Shown here piece after piece: positions 8,733 through 15,651 of a stretch of 33,246 nt of DNA. The notes under the pieces were generated by a model. The model was not told where the DNA came from. It saw nothing but the letters and a program-made list of their open reading frames with translations, and ran no database searches. The position numbers and the translations under genes are program-made. Within the stretch, counting starts at the first letter, position 1. Each line of letters begins with the position of its first letter. The stretch comes from Bacillota bacterium (GTDB lineage: Bacteria; Bacillota; DTU065). Location of the stretch: positions 1-33,246 of the forward strand of contig JAQVYS010000016.1 of NCBI GenBank assembly GCA_028708605.1, given 5' to 3'.

Positions 8733-9284
8733 ATGTTAGTTCATATACGTGATTGGTTAATAACTATAACCGAAGCTATACTGCTTACTTTCTTTTTACT
8801 AGTATTTGTTGCGCAATCCTTTCTAGTAGAAGGGTATTCTATGGAACCGACTCTCCAAAATGGTGAGAGAGTGATGGTAGAGAAGATAAGTTATCGTTTT
8901 CGCGCTCCTAAAAGGGGTGAAATTGTAATCATCAAAAACCCTCTAAAGCGGAGAGATATATATATAAAAAGAGTAGTTGGTCTTCCTGGAGACTCAATTG
9001 AGGTAAAAAATGGCTGCATCTTTATAAATGGAGTATTGCTTGACGAGGACTATATTGCTGAACCGTTAAATTCCTGGTATAGCGGTAACTTTTTTGTCCC
9101 CGAAGGCCATGTATTTGTTTTAGGCGATAATCGCAATCATAGTGATGATAGTAGAAGGATCGGTCCAATCCCGTATAATGATGTAGTAGGTAGAGTTGTG
9201 CTTGTTTACTGGCCGTTTGAAAAGATTGAGATCTTAGAGCAGCCAAAAGCTTTAGCTAACTTTGAGACAGATTATACTGAATAA
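8733..9284 (+). CDS. lepB: Signal peptidase I
   Basis: Membrane-anchored S26 serine protease that removes signal peptides from secreted proteins; 183 residues. A single N-terminal membrane helix (about 11-33) is followed by SMEPTL with catalytic Ser36, then YIKRVVGLPGD with general base Lys79, and GDNRNHSDDSR (131-141), the conserved box E. The SD GGAGGAA precedes the ATG. It appears monocistronic, ending at a bidirectional hairpin. Gram-positive genomes often carry several paralogues; this looks like an ordinary prokaryotic-type enzyme. Confidence 0.96.
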   Translation: MLVHIRDWLITITEAILLTFFLLVFVAQSFLVEGYSMEPTLQNGERVMVEKISYRFRAPKRGEIVIIKNPLKRRDIYIKRVVGLPGDSIEVKNGCIFINGVLLDEDYIAEPLNSWYSGNFFVPEGHVFVLGDNRNHSDDSRRIGPIPYNDVVGRVVLVYWPFEKIEILEQPKALANFETDYTE

Positions 9285-9312
9285 TTAAAGAGGGGTGTGC
9301 CCTCTTTAATTT
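9284..9312. terminator. Bidirectional terminator between lepB and the ROK gene
   Basis: An 11-bp perfect stem (9284-9294 with 9300-9310) around GTGTG. It starts on the lepB stop codon and abuts the ROK stop at 9311. Confidence 0.8.
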
Positions 9313-10531
9313 AATCAATATACCTATTGGTAATCTGGAAATCAAAAACGTTTTTTAAGATCAAAGTTGCTGCTCCGATTACACCAGAGTCGTCACCAAA
9401 ATTTGAAGTAAACACTTTGAACTCATCTCTATAGCTTGCAATAGAGTTGTTTTTAATAAGCCCGATGAGTCTTTCAGAGGCTAGATGATTTGGATTAGAG
9501 AAAAAGCCACCAAGTATGACAAGGCCTGGGTCTAGCAGATTGATTGTGGAAATAATCGCTCTTGACAGGTTAAAGATTAGCTCATCTAAGAGTTTTTCAC
9601 ACAGAGGATCTTTGTTGACTGCAGCTTCAAGGAAACTTTCAAAGTTAAGATTATCAAGGGACATTGAAGTAGACACATTATTTTCTATTGCTTCTTTGAT
9701 CTTTAGCATGAGATGAGCTCCGTCTGCAATAGGACCAAGGCAACCTGTAAGACCACAGCTACATTTCAAATCGCCGTGATCGCCTTGAGAGATGCTCACA
9801 TGTCCCAATTCTCCTGCATTTCCAAATGCACCACGATAGAGATTGCCATCTATGATTAAGCCGATACCAAGTCCATATCCTGTATAGACATAAAGCACAT
9901 GATTGTCTTCCTTACCTTGGCCAAACCAAGTTTCGCCAAGGGCCATGGCATTGATATCGTTTTCGATTTCAAATTTAAGCTGACCTTTATACTTGGTAAG
10001 TAGGGGAGCTAGGTCCAAAGTGTGCCAATTATCGCCTAAAAGGTATCTACTTTTCGTGCCTTCAACAAGCCCTAAAACACCAATGCCAAAACCAAAGAGG
10101 TGTTTGAAAAGGTTATGCTTCTTAAGGAAGTCTATACAGGCCTCGATGCCTCTATCCACTTGAGAGATAATGGACCTTTCGTTAGCCAAATTTCCATTAG
10201 TCTTATAGACGTACAGAGGCTTTCCAAGGAGATTGACTGGAGCAACTCTAATTCCATCGTGATTAATAGAAATACCAAGAGCAATTCGACCTTCGGGAAT
10301 AAACTCTAAAAGAATGGGCTTTCTTCCTGCTGTAGATTCGCCAACGCCAGTTTCTCGCACTAGTCCATCTTCGATCAGCTCAGCTACTAAACTTGATACC
10401 GTAGTTGGTGATAGACTCGTAATGGCAGTAAGCTCTGCACGCGAGATCCTAGGATTACGCCTTATTAGATTTGCCAACAATGAAAGATTCCAATCTTTCA
10501 TTAGTTGTAGATTACCAGTTCTAAATTCCAA
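9311..10531 (-). CDS. ROK-family transcriptional regulator (NagC/XylR type)
   Basis: 406-residue sugar-responsive repressor-like protein. An N-terminal winged helix (about 15-75, with ISRAELTAITSLSPTTVSSL) is followed by a ROK domain with a GELGH motif (His244) and the zinc-binding CSCGLTGC (Cys257, 259, 264). The DxGGTK ATP motif of ROK kinases is absent (LGISINHDG instead), so it should be a regulator rather than a kinase. I choose the TTG at 10531 because GGTGA lies 4 nt ahead; Met11 has no SD. No sugar genes are adjacent, so the inducer and targets cannot be inferred, beyond possible autoregulation. Confidence 0.92.
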   Translation of the reverse strand: MEFRTGNLQLMKDWNLSLLANLIRRNPRISRAELTAITSLSPTTVSSLVAELIEDGLVRETGVGESTAGRKPILLEFIPEGRIALGISINHDGIRVAPVNLLGKPLYVYKTNGNLANERSIISQVDRGIEACIDFLKKHNLFKHLFGFGIGVLGLVEGTKSRYLLGDNWHTLDLAPLLTKYKGQLKFEIENDINAMALGETWFGQGKEDNHVLYVYTGYGLGIGLIIDGNLYRGAFGNAGELGHVSISQGDHGDLKCSCGLTGCLGPIADGAHLMLKIKEAIENNVSTSMSLDNLNFESFLEAAVNKDPLCEKLLDELIFNLSRAIISTINLLDPGLVILGGFFSNPNHLASERLIGLIKNNSIASYRDEFKVFTSNFGDDSGVIGAATLILKNVFDFQITNRYID

Positions 10532-10663
10532 AACATCACCAGCTTTCCCTAATGATTTCTAGGCATTTGATTTGTGATTTCTATAAATGGGTGTAAACTC
10601 CTTTTTTAGGTAATTTAGCCAAGAACAGGTTGCTACAAAACACTATCTTTTGAGGTGAGAGTA

Positions 10664-11296
10664 TTGGCAGAGGTTATTTACCGCAGTATTAAAAATGCAG
10701 TTACCATAGAATTTGTGGAAAAAAAGTCTAAGTTTATCGGTCATGCAGCTCCTGTGCAAACGGTAGAGAAAGCGGAAGAGTTTATAGATTCGATTAAAAA
10801 AGCACACCCAAATGCGACTCACAACGTCTGGGCTTACAGGTTAGGGATATCAGGGCAGATTCAGAAATTTTCTGATGATGGAGAGCCCTCACAAACTGCA
10901 GGGATGCCCACACTAGACGTGATCTTGAAGCAGGACATAACTCAATTGGTTATTGTTGCAACTAGGTACTTTGGTGGGATATTGCTTGGAGCGGGGGGAT
11001 TAGTGAGAGCTTATAGTAAAGCTGCTGCAGAGGCTATCAGTGCTTCTGAGGTTGTCGACTATGCCAAAAGAGATCAGTATCGCTTTATAGTCTCCTATAG
11101 TGAATGGGGAATTGTTCAAAATTATTGCGAAAAAAGAAATTGGACTTTGAAGGATATTGAATATATGGAAAACGTTAGTTGTACTGTGGTCGTAAAATCA
11201 GATGAAGCAGAAGAACTAGCTAGGTTTTTGCAGGATATTTCAGGAGGAAGAGTTTTGCCTGACTTCCTTTCTAGTGTTTATCTACCAATAGTTTAA
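10664..11296 (+). CDS. yigZ: IMPACT/YigZ family protein
   Basis: 210-residue cytoplasmic protein of the YigZ (YvyE) family. The N-terminal UPF0029 domain shows KKSKFIGHAAPV, FSDDGEPSQTAGMP and VIVATRYFGGILLGAGGLVR; a smaller C-terminal DUF1949-like domain follows (about 140-205). The molecular role is unsettled; the family is related to eukaryotic IMPACT, a translation-stress regulator. TTG 10664 is chosen because GAGGTGA lies 5 nt ahead; the GTG at 10655 falls within that SD. It ends before a long inverted-repeat terminator. Confidence 0.92.
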   Translation: MAEVIYRSIKNAVTIEFVEKKSKFIGHAAPVQTVEKAEEFIDSIKKAHPNATHNVWAYRLGISGQIQKFSDDGEPSQTAGMPTLDVILKQDITQLVIVATRYFGGILLGAGGLVRAYSKAAAEAISASEVVDYAKRDQYRFIVSYSEWGIVQNYCEKRNWTLKDIEYMENVSCTVVVKSDEAEELARFLQDISGGRVLPDFLSSVYLPIV

Positions 11297-11348
11297 GTGG
11301 GATAGAAAAAGAGGTTGCTATGAGAAGAGATAATGAATAGTAGCGGAC

Positions 11349-11405
11349 TATTGAAAACCTTTAAGGGACTCTGCAAAGTGCAGAGTCCCTTAAAAGTTTT
11401 CAATA
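11349..11405. terminator. Long bidirectional terminator hairpin (26-bp stem)
   Basis: The two 26-nt arms (11349-11374 and 11380-11405) are complementary apart from one G-U pair and enclose only 5 nt (AAAGT). The core AAGGGACTCTGC is GC-rich and the flanks are A/T-rich, giving T-rich tails in both directions (AAAAGTTTTC on plus, AAAGGTTTTC on minus). It lies between converging genes and includes the stop codon of the 11390 gene. Confidence 0.85.
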
Positions 11406-11851
11406 AGACTAATCAGAGTCACTACTACAGCCTTGTTCATTGTAGTTTGTTTGCTTTGCTTTGGAGTATTAATTGACCGGCGATGAAAAGGGAAGAGTAA
11501 CTCTCCTTTATGCCAGCTATTAGGGTGGGCTAAGGCATAGATACCGTCGACAACATCTGGGAAGAGCGATCCTAAAAGTGCTCCAATTCTATTGGCTTTT
11601 CGGTTTTCGTCTTCTTCGCAGATGATGTCATGTAGTAACAAAACTAATCCACTAGTCTGTAATAGTAGGTAATCAACATCTTGTTGAATCGTTTTTTGAC
11701 TCGTAAAGTTTACTGTGTAATCATTGTCTGTTACATCGAGTAGACCATGGGATATGAATGCAATAAGAAACACTAGAAGGGGTTTTTTAGCACTAAAGAG
11801 AACCTTTGCAAGGATATCAGCCACGGCGACATGAGTCAGTGTGTCTGACAA
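11390..11851 (-). CDS. Small hypothetical protein, weakly like membrane-bound metal-dependent hydrolases (YdjM/DUF457)
   Basis: 153 residues starting at TTG 11851 with AAGGAGG 8 nt ahead. Near the N-terminus are MSDTLTHVAVADIL and a hydrophobic stretch (LLVFLIAFISHGLLDVT, about 25-41); later come GSLFPDVVDGIYA (about 94-106) and a His/Arg site (HKGELLFPFHRR). Conserved-looking TH, SH..LD, FPD..D and HRR groups recall the His/Asp pattern of the YdjM/DUF457 family, but the protein is short and not clearly polytopic, so the assignment is weak. A C-terminal hydrophobic tail (AVVVTLISLI) may be a second membrane helix. It is monocistronic. Confidence 0.7.
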   Translation of the reverse strand: MSDTLTHVAVADILAKVLFSAKKPLLVFLIAFISHGLLDVTDNDYTVNFTSQKTIQQDVDYLLLQTSGLVLLLHDIICEEDENRKANRIGALLGSLFPDVVDGIYALAHPNSWHKGELLFPFHRRSINTPKQSKQTTMNKAVVVTLISLIENF

Positions 11852-12367
11852 AGGGAAAACCTCCTTATAAAGGCAGTACTTTAGTGATTAATATGCTTTG
11901 TTAATCTTCTGGTCCACAAAAAAATTAGTAGAAGTTGTACTTTTTTAGTAAGTAGGCGTGTTAAAAAGTTTTTTAAGTTGGTGACATTGAGTCAATCTTT
12001 AGGGAAACATAAAAGAGTAGAAAACCTTAAGTTTCTACTCTGATCAAGAACTAGCTTTTTTGTTTATTTCTAGACTAGATGAATGTCTAAATCTAGTCTA
12101 GAAATAAACTTGAAAATCTAATAGGATAAATGTGTATCTGGACATCTGAATATGTGTTCCGTTCTATGTCTTATACTTACTTATCTAGAAAAAGGAACTT
12201 TGGCCAAAACTTGAACTCCTGAACTGTATAGAATATGGCGCATATTGTGATAAACCTTGTTTAGAATTTAACTTATGGAATTTTAGCATAAAAAAAGTTG
12301 TTGGGGGGGTGTCTTAAGCAGCAAAGCTGATTTCCAATGGATTATTTAGGTTTAGGAGGGGAAAAAA
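11852..12367. other. Gene-poor 516-base interval
   Basis: No convincing coding frame on either strand. It holds a hairpin at 12014-12041 (10 bp; on the minus strand followed by TTTTATGTTT, so possibly a leftward terminator with no identified gene), the 19-bp inverted repeat at 12062-12109, and a small dyad AATATG-GCG-CATATT at 12232-12246. The end carries the SD for the gene at 12368. I recognise no known RNA family. Confidence 0.6.
12062..12109. repeat. Perfect 19-bp inverted repeat with 10-nt loop
   Basis: The arm at 12062-12080 is the exact reverse complement of 12091-12109; each contains a TCTAG(A/T)CTAGA core. There is no T-run after the 3' arm on either strand, so it does not look like a terminator. 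Possible readings are a miniature mobile element, a protein-binding dyad or a small structured RNA. Confidence 0.8.
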
Positions 12368-12592
12368 GTGGATAAAAACTATTGTGAAGAATTGGAAGTA
12401 ATACTTAAGCGTTTTGCGGACTCTGGTTGGGATCTGATTGATGTTCCAGCTAAGGCTTGGTTAAGTGGCGATCATGACACGACTATATTGATCCCTGCCA
12501 TTAAACAAGCTGACACAGAGTGTGGTTCATGTGGATGTGAGTTTGATCCTCTTTACAAAAGAGCGCTTGAGCTACTAGGATCGAAAGACTAA
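12368..12592 (+). CDS. Small Cys-containing hypothetical protein
   Basis: 74 residues from GTG 12368, with AGGAGGGG 6 nt ahead, a strong start. It is acidic and soluble. The first half is helical (EELEVILKRFADSGWDLIDV); the second half has a compact ECGSCGCEFD cluster (about 50-59) with three cysteines, then a helix YKRALELL. The C..C.C spacing could bind metal or be redox active; that is inference. I do not recognise a named family, though it has the look of a conserved small clostridial protein. It has no partner gene on the same strand. It is followed by a 180-base gene-free stretch. Confidence 0.75.
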   Translation: MDKNYCEELEVILKRFADSGWDLIDVPAKAWLSGDHDTTILIPAIKQADTECGSCGCEFDPLYKRALELLGSKD

Positions 12593-12695
12593 GTGGAACT
12601 AAGTAAGATGGGCTTTCTTTTGAACAGATTATAGAAGCGAAAAAAAGTGGTCTCGCCATATATCTCTAGAGAGCACTTAATATACGGATCGTAGC

Positions 12696-12751
12696 TCCTG
12701 AAGTACCTGGTAAGTGGTACTGAGAACCTTCAATAGTCTCAATTCTCAGGA
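12696..12751. other. Possible structured RNA segment
   Basis: TCCTGA (12696-12701) can pair with TCAGGA (12746-12751), enclosing a perfect AGTACC/GGTACT hairpin (12702-12721) and a TGAGA/TCTCA pair (12721-12741); an alternative CTGAGAA/TTCTCAG stem is also possible. This looks like a small three-way junction between the 12368 and 12773 genes. No known family is recognised, and chance pairing in a short region is possible. Confidence 0.3.
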
Positions 12752-12772
12752 TGTAAAAAAGCGCTTTTAGTT

Positions 12773-13075
12773 TCATAAGCTCATCTTGTGGTAGATGACT
12801 GCAAAGATGTGGTCAATGTTATGTTCTACGATAACGATAGCTTTAAGGTTAAGCTGTTTGGTTAATCGTTCTGCAATAATATGGGAAGGCGTTTTATATG
12901 GATTGAAAAATACATTCCACAGATTACCGTCTATGGTGACCATTTCTGTTCTAGCTATCATAAATTGGTCGGTTGCTCGATCTAAGGCCACTCTTATACA
13001 GCGCAATGGAGCATAGTTTTCTTTTAATCTAGTAAGAACCCCATTATAAAGCAGTTTTTCACGGTCGATTACCAT
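12773..13075 (-). CDS. Hypothetical protein, about 100 residues
   Basis: The frame ATG 13075 to TGA encodes a mixed alpha/beta-looking soluble protein, with a segment MVTIDGNLWNVFFNPYKTPS mid-chain and a strand-like KAIVIVEHNID near residue 80. There is no strong SD before the ATG (only GAG), no recognised motif and no neighbour that hints at function. Codon use resembles the neighbouring genes, and the opposite strand offers only a shorter, unconvincing frame. I give it moderate trust. Confidence 0.5.
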   Translation of the reverse strand: MVIDREKLLYNGVLTRLKENYAPLRCIRVALDRATDQFMIARTEMVTIDGNLWNVFFNPYKTPSHIIAERLTKQLNLKAIVIVEHNIDHIFAVIYHKMSL

Positions 13076-13130
13076 TACTCATGTGCATACTGGTTTAATA
13101 TCAGTCATGAAAAATAAAAATGCGATAGTT

Positions 13131-13160
13131 AAAAATCTCGCCCGTTTAGGCGAGATTTTT
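13131..13160. terminator. Bidirectional terminator before the winged-helix gene's 3' end
   Basis: A 12-bp perfect stem (AAAAATCTCGCC with GGCGAGATTTTT) and a 6-nt loop. On the minus strand it lies 25 bases after the 13185 stop and ends in a T-rich arm, so it should terminate that gene. Confidence 0.85.
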
Positions 13161-13184
13161 ACAGCAAATAAGTGCGATTGGGGG

Positions 13185-13679
13185 TTAGAAGCTATCAAAA
13201 TCACTAATTTTAGGAACCTTAAACACTAGCATTACTGTATCATCTGTAATTTGCGATCTGGAAATAATATCAGGAGATTTTCTAATGTCAGGGAAAAGTA
13301 TCTGTTTTAGCTCTAGATTTTCTTGTTCTAATCTGCGTAATTTGGTCTTTAAGGTTCTAGTCATTTCTAGATACTCAGGTAATTCCACAGTTTCTGCTAT
13401 AGCTGGCTCAGGAATTTCCACATTAGTATAAATCTCATAAACATTAGGTATTCTTCTTGCTCTCGAGGGTAATTTTTTAATTTTACTTTCTGCTTCAAGG
13501 GCCTTCACTGCTTTAAATATAGCGCCTTTTGATAAACCAGAGAGCTTAGCCAAATCATCATACGTAACTTGTATTTTAGTGCTTCCAGTTATTACGGCGC
13601 GCTGAATCATTACATCTAAGACTCTTTCTTTGGTTCGTTCAGAAACTATCTGAACCCATTCCTTTTCCTCTTGCAGCAT
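13185..13679 (-). CDS. Winged-helix DNA-binding protein with C-terminal coiled coil
   Basis: 164 residues. A helix-turn-helix lies in the first half (YDDLAKLSGLSKGAIFKAVKALE, about 39-62), followed by a basic wing (KKLPSRARR). Pro-rich residues and a Leu/Glu heptad-like coiled coil come next (LKTKLRRLEQENLELKQIL, about 110-128), then a tail rich in Ile, Ser and Asp. The layout is typical of a dimeric regulator or a replication/partition-type protein; no family is recognised. The start at ATG 13679 is preferred to ATG 13697 because AGGAAG lies 7 nt ahead. It is monocistronic with its own terminator. The effector and targets are unknown. Confidence 0.8.
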   Translation of the reverse strand: MLQEEKEWVQIVSERTKERVLDVMIQRAVITGSTKIQVTYDDLAKLSGLSKGAIFKAVKALEAESKIKKLPSRARRIPNVYEIYTNVEIPEPAIAETVELPEYLEMTRTLKTKLRRLEQENLELKQILFPDIRKSPDIISRSQITDDTVMLVFKVPKISDFDSF

Positions 13680-13884
13680 ACTAATTCTTCCTTTCATATT
13701 TTTTGTGCTAATAATTGAAGCAATATATAATATGCTAGTTTATCGAAAATATTAATGGTTATCTCAGTTTTATATCAGTTTCTTTTGATTTAAGACATTT
13801 TATGATATAAGACAAAGAGGAAAAAAGGGCCTTTGATAAGGATAATCTCTCTCTACCTATATGATAAGATTTTTAGAGTGAAGC

Positions 13885-13913
13885 TTGCAGTCAGCTCTGC
13901 CTCTGTGTATAAT
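13885..13913 (+). promoter_or_regulatory. Upstream promoter of yceD-rpmF (P1)
   Basis: TTGCAG (13885-13890), a 17-nt spacer and a consensus TATAAT (13908-13913) preceded by TG. Confidence 0.75.
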
Positions 13914-13952
13914 GGTAGAGGTGATTCGAGTTTAGGTGCCAAGGAGTTTTAC

Positions 13953-13981
13953 TTGACGATGAGATGACGATTAGCTATAAT
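13953..13981 (+). promoter_or_regulatory. Downstream promoter of yceD-rpmF (P2)
   Basis: TTGACG (13953-13958), a 17-nt spacer and consensus TATAAT (13976-13981). The predicted start is near 13988. It lies 68 bp below P1, so transcription of this ribosomal-protein unit is doubly promoted. Confidence 0.85.
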
Positions 13982-14034
13982 AAACAAGTGATTCTCTAGA
14001 ATCTAAGCTTTATATCTCTAAAAATACTGCTTCA

Positions 14035-14625
14035 TTGAAATACTATGAAATAACTTGTAGCAATATTAGTGAGGTGCCAGATAAAGTGCGTGATCTAATA
14101 CGAGATCTAACAATTAGCATCGCTAATTTAAAGTCTGGTGAAATTAAGTCGTTTGAATTCTTTGTGCCTCAAGATGAGTGGCAGATACCTGAGGATCAGG
14201 TTGAACCGATCGGCCCTCTGGAAATTGCAGGGACTATTACCCATGCAGGAGACTTTTTTGTTTTCCAAGCTAAGGTAAAAACGAGGCTGAAGATGCAATG
14301 CACACGATGTTTAATTGACTTTGAGCAAGATTTTGTTTTAGATATTGAAGAAGAGCTGAAGAAGTCTGATTCTCCAGATGATCTGGAAGATGAATTTAAC
14401 GATGATGACAATTTGTATTCCACATTTGCAGGACAGGAAATTGACCTCGGCGAAATTATAGTGGAGCATATGGTCTTAGGCCTACCACTTCAAAGATTGT
14501 GTGACGAAGAATGCAAGGGGCTTTGCTCTCATTGTGGGCAGGACCTCAACAAGAAAAGCTGCGATTGTAAAGATAAAAACGTAGATCCAAGATTGCAGGC
14601 TTTAAAACACTTACTTAAAGACTAG
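14035..14625 (+). CDS. yceD: YceD/DUF177 family protein
   Basis: 196-residue protein of the YceD (DUF177) family, the usual gene upstream of rpmF and linked in bacteria to 23S rRNA accumulation. Visible are the family CTRC pair in LKMQCTRCLIDF (about 88-99), an acidic middle (EEELKKSDSPDDLEDEF) and a Cys-rich C-terminus (C..EC...CSHCG and SCDC, about 159-183) that probably binds zinc. The only available start is TTG 14035: no ATG or GTG lies in frame upstream before a stop, and no SD precedes it, so initiation may be weak or the true start may be internal. SD GGAGGTG of rpmF follows 7 bases after the stop. Confidence 0.88.
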   Translation: MKYYEITCSNISEVPDKVRDLIRDLTISIANLKSGEIKSFEFFVPQDEWQIPEDQVEPIGPLEIAGTITHAGDFFVFQAKVKTRLKMQCTRCLIDFEQDFVLDIEEELKKSDSPDDLEDEFNDDDNLYSTFAGQEIDLGEIIVEHMVLGLPLQRLCDEECKGLCSHCGQDLNKKSCDCKDKNVDPRLQALKHLLKD

Positions 14626-14643
14626 TTCCAGGAGGTGTAGATA

Positions 14644-14817
14644 ATGGCTGTACCAAAGAGAAGAACTTCAACTACACGTAAGGCAAAAAGACGTACAAAT
14701 TGGAAGTTGAATAAACCAACAGTGAATATTTGTCCAAGTTGTGGAGAACCAAGATTACCACACCGTGCTTGCACATCTTGTGGCACGTATAAAAAGCCTG
14801 CTACCACGGCAAAATAA
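14644..14817 (+). CDS. rpmF: Ribosomal protein L32
   Basis: 57 residues, beginning [20 protein letters not shown] as in canonical L32. It carries the zinc-ribbon cysteines CPSC (30-33) and CTSC (43-46), so it is the zinc-binding (C+) form. It is a structural component of the 50S subunit near the peptidyl-transferase centre. SD GGAGGTG precedes the ATG. It is co-transcribed with yceD, and two terminators follow. Confidence 0.97.
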   Translation: MAVPKRRTSTTRKAKRRTNWKLNKPTVNICPSCGEPRLPHRACTSCGTYKKPATTAK

Positions 14818-14829
14818 CTTAGGTAGATG

Positions 14830-14853
14830 CCGAGCATATTGCTCGGTTTTTTT
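14830..14853 (+). terminator. Terminator after rpmF (first)
   Basis: CCGAGCA pairs with TGCTCGG around a 3-nt loop, then T7. A textbook Rho-independent terminator. Confidence 0.92.
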
Positions 14854-14885
14854 CTGTCTTAGTAGATAACGGATATTGTTGCAAG

Positions 14886-14911
14886 AAATACGGCTATGAG
14901 CCGTATTTTTT
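14886..14911 (+). terminator. Second, tandem hairpin terminator
   Basis: AAATACGGCT pairs with AGCCGTATTT around ATG, followed by TTTA. It lies 33 bases beyond the first and insulates the fapR promoter. Confidence 0.75.
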
Positions 14912-14994
14912 ATAGTCCCTAGATAGAATTATCTCTACGTAAAAATGGACCAACTAGTCTATAATACACTTCATTCTTTAGTGAGAGGAAGTTC

Positions 14995-15023
14995 TTGCTT
15001 AGATAACATATATAGGCTATACT
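14995..15023 (+). promoter_or_regulatory. Promoter of the fapR-plsX-fab operon
   Basis: TTGCTT (14995-15000), a 17-nt spacer and TATACT (15018-15023). The predicted start is near 15030, inside the FapR-like operator. Confidence 0.8.
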
Positions 15024-15040
15024 AACTAGTAGGTACTAAT
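15022..15040 (+). promoter_or_regulatory. FapR-like operator
   Basis: The reverse strand reads TTAGTACCTACTAGTTA, close to the Firmicute FapR box TTAGTACCTGATACTAA (recalled from Bacillus work). It overlaps the -10 and the expected start. FapR bound here should block transcription, and malonyl-CoA should release it, giving autoregulated feed-forward control of lipid synthesis. Confidence 0.8.
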
Positions 15041-15075
15041 ACGTGGTAATTAAATACTAAGGGGAGGAAATCGTT

Positions 15076-15651
15076 ATGTCGCGGCTACCTAAAAAACAGC
15101 GGCAATCTCTTCTGTTGGAAAAGATTAAAGAAGATCCTTTTCTAACAGATGAGGTTCTTGCCACAGAGTTTAAGGTATCAATCCAAACTATTAGACTCGA
15201 TCGTCTAGAACTGGGCATACCTGAAGTTAGGCAGAGGACTAAAAATTTAGCAAAAAAAGCTTATTCTCAGGTTAAATCTCTAAAAAGCAGGGAGATAATT
15301 GGCGAGCTTCTGGATCTGAATTTAGGTAAAGATGGTATTAGCATGCTCGAAGCAACTGAAGAGATGGCCCTTAGCAACACTGGAATTGTTAGAGGTCATT
15401 ACATTTTTGCGCAAGCTAATTCCTTGGCAGTTTCGTTAGTTGATAGCAAGATTGCTCTTACAGGATTGGCTAATATCAAATATCATCGACCTGTCAACGT
15501 AGGCGAGAGACTAATTGCTAAAGCTAAAGTTCAAGAGATTAAGAAAAATCGCTATCTTATTGACGTTGAAACCAAAGTTGAAGATGAAAAGGTTTTTACT
15601 GGAGAATTTCATGCTTTTGCACTTTCTGTCAACGGACAGGAGGTAGAATAA
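15076..15651 (+). CDS. fapR: Fatty acid and phospholipid biosynthesis regulator FapR
   Basis: 191 residues. The N-terminal DeoR-like helix-turn-helix (DEVLATEFKVSIQTIRLDRL, about 25-44) joins a hot-dog fold effector domain (about 75-190) with GHYIFAQANSLA and the segment HRPVNVGERLIAKAKV. FapR senses malonyl-CoA and represses fab and pls genes. It heads the operon and has a matching operator over its own promoter. SD GGGGAGGAA precedes the ATG. Its TAA shares one base with the plsX ATG, so the two are translationally coupled. Confidence 0.96.
   Translation: MSRLPKKQRQSLLLEKIKEDPFLTDEVLATEFKVSIQTIRLDRLELGIPEVRQRTKNLAKKAYSQVKSLKSREIIGELLDLNLGKDGISMLEATEEMALSNTGIVRGHYIFAQANSLAVSLVDSKIALTGLANIKYHRPVNVGERLIAKAKVQEIKKNRYLIDVETKVEDEKVFTGEFHAFALSVNGQEVE

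Noticed and set aside
11320-11340. Six-codon frame (MRRDNE) after an AGAGGTT ribosome-like site downstream of yigZ
   Set aside because: Too short to distinguish from chance; it lies in the untranslated tail before a terminator.
12266-12300. Minus frame of about 35 codons in the 11.85-12.37 kb interval
   Set aside because: No ribosome site and random-looking Ser/Phe-rich product.
13953-13967. Four-codon frame TTG-ACG-ATG-AGA after an AAGGAG on the upstream yceD transcript
   Set aside because: The codons coincide with the -35 box of promoter P2; a leader peptide cannot be supported.
14950-14967. TATAAT upstream of the fapR promoter
   Set aside because: No acceptable -35 at 16-18 nt; TTGCTT-17-TATACT downstream is far better.
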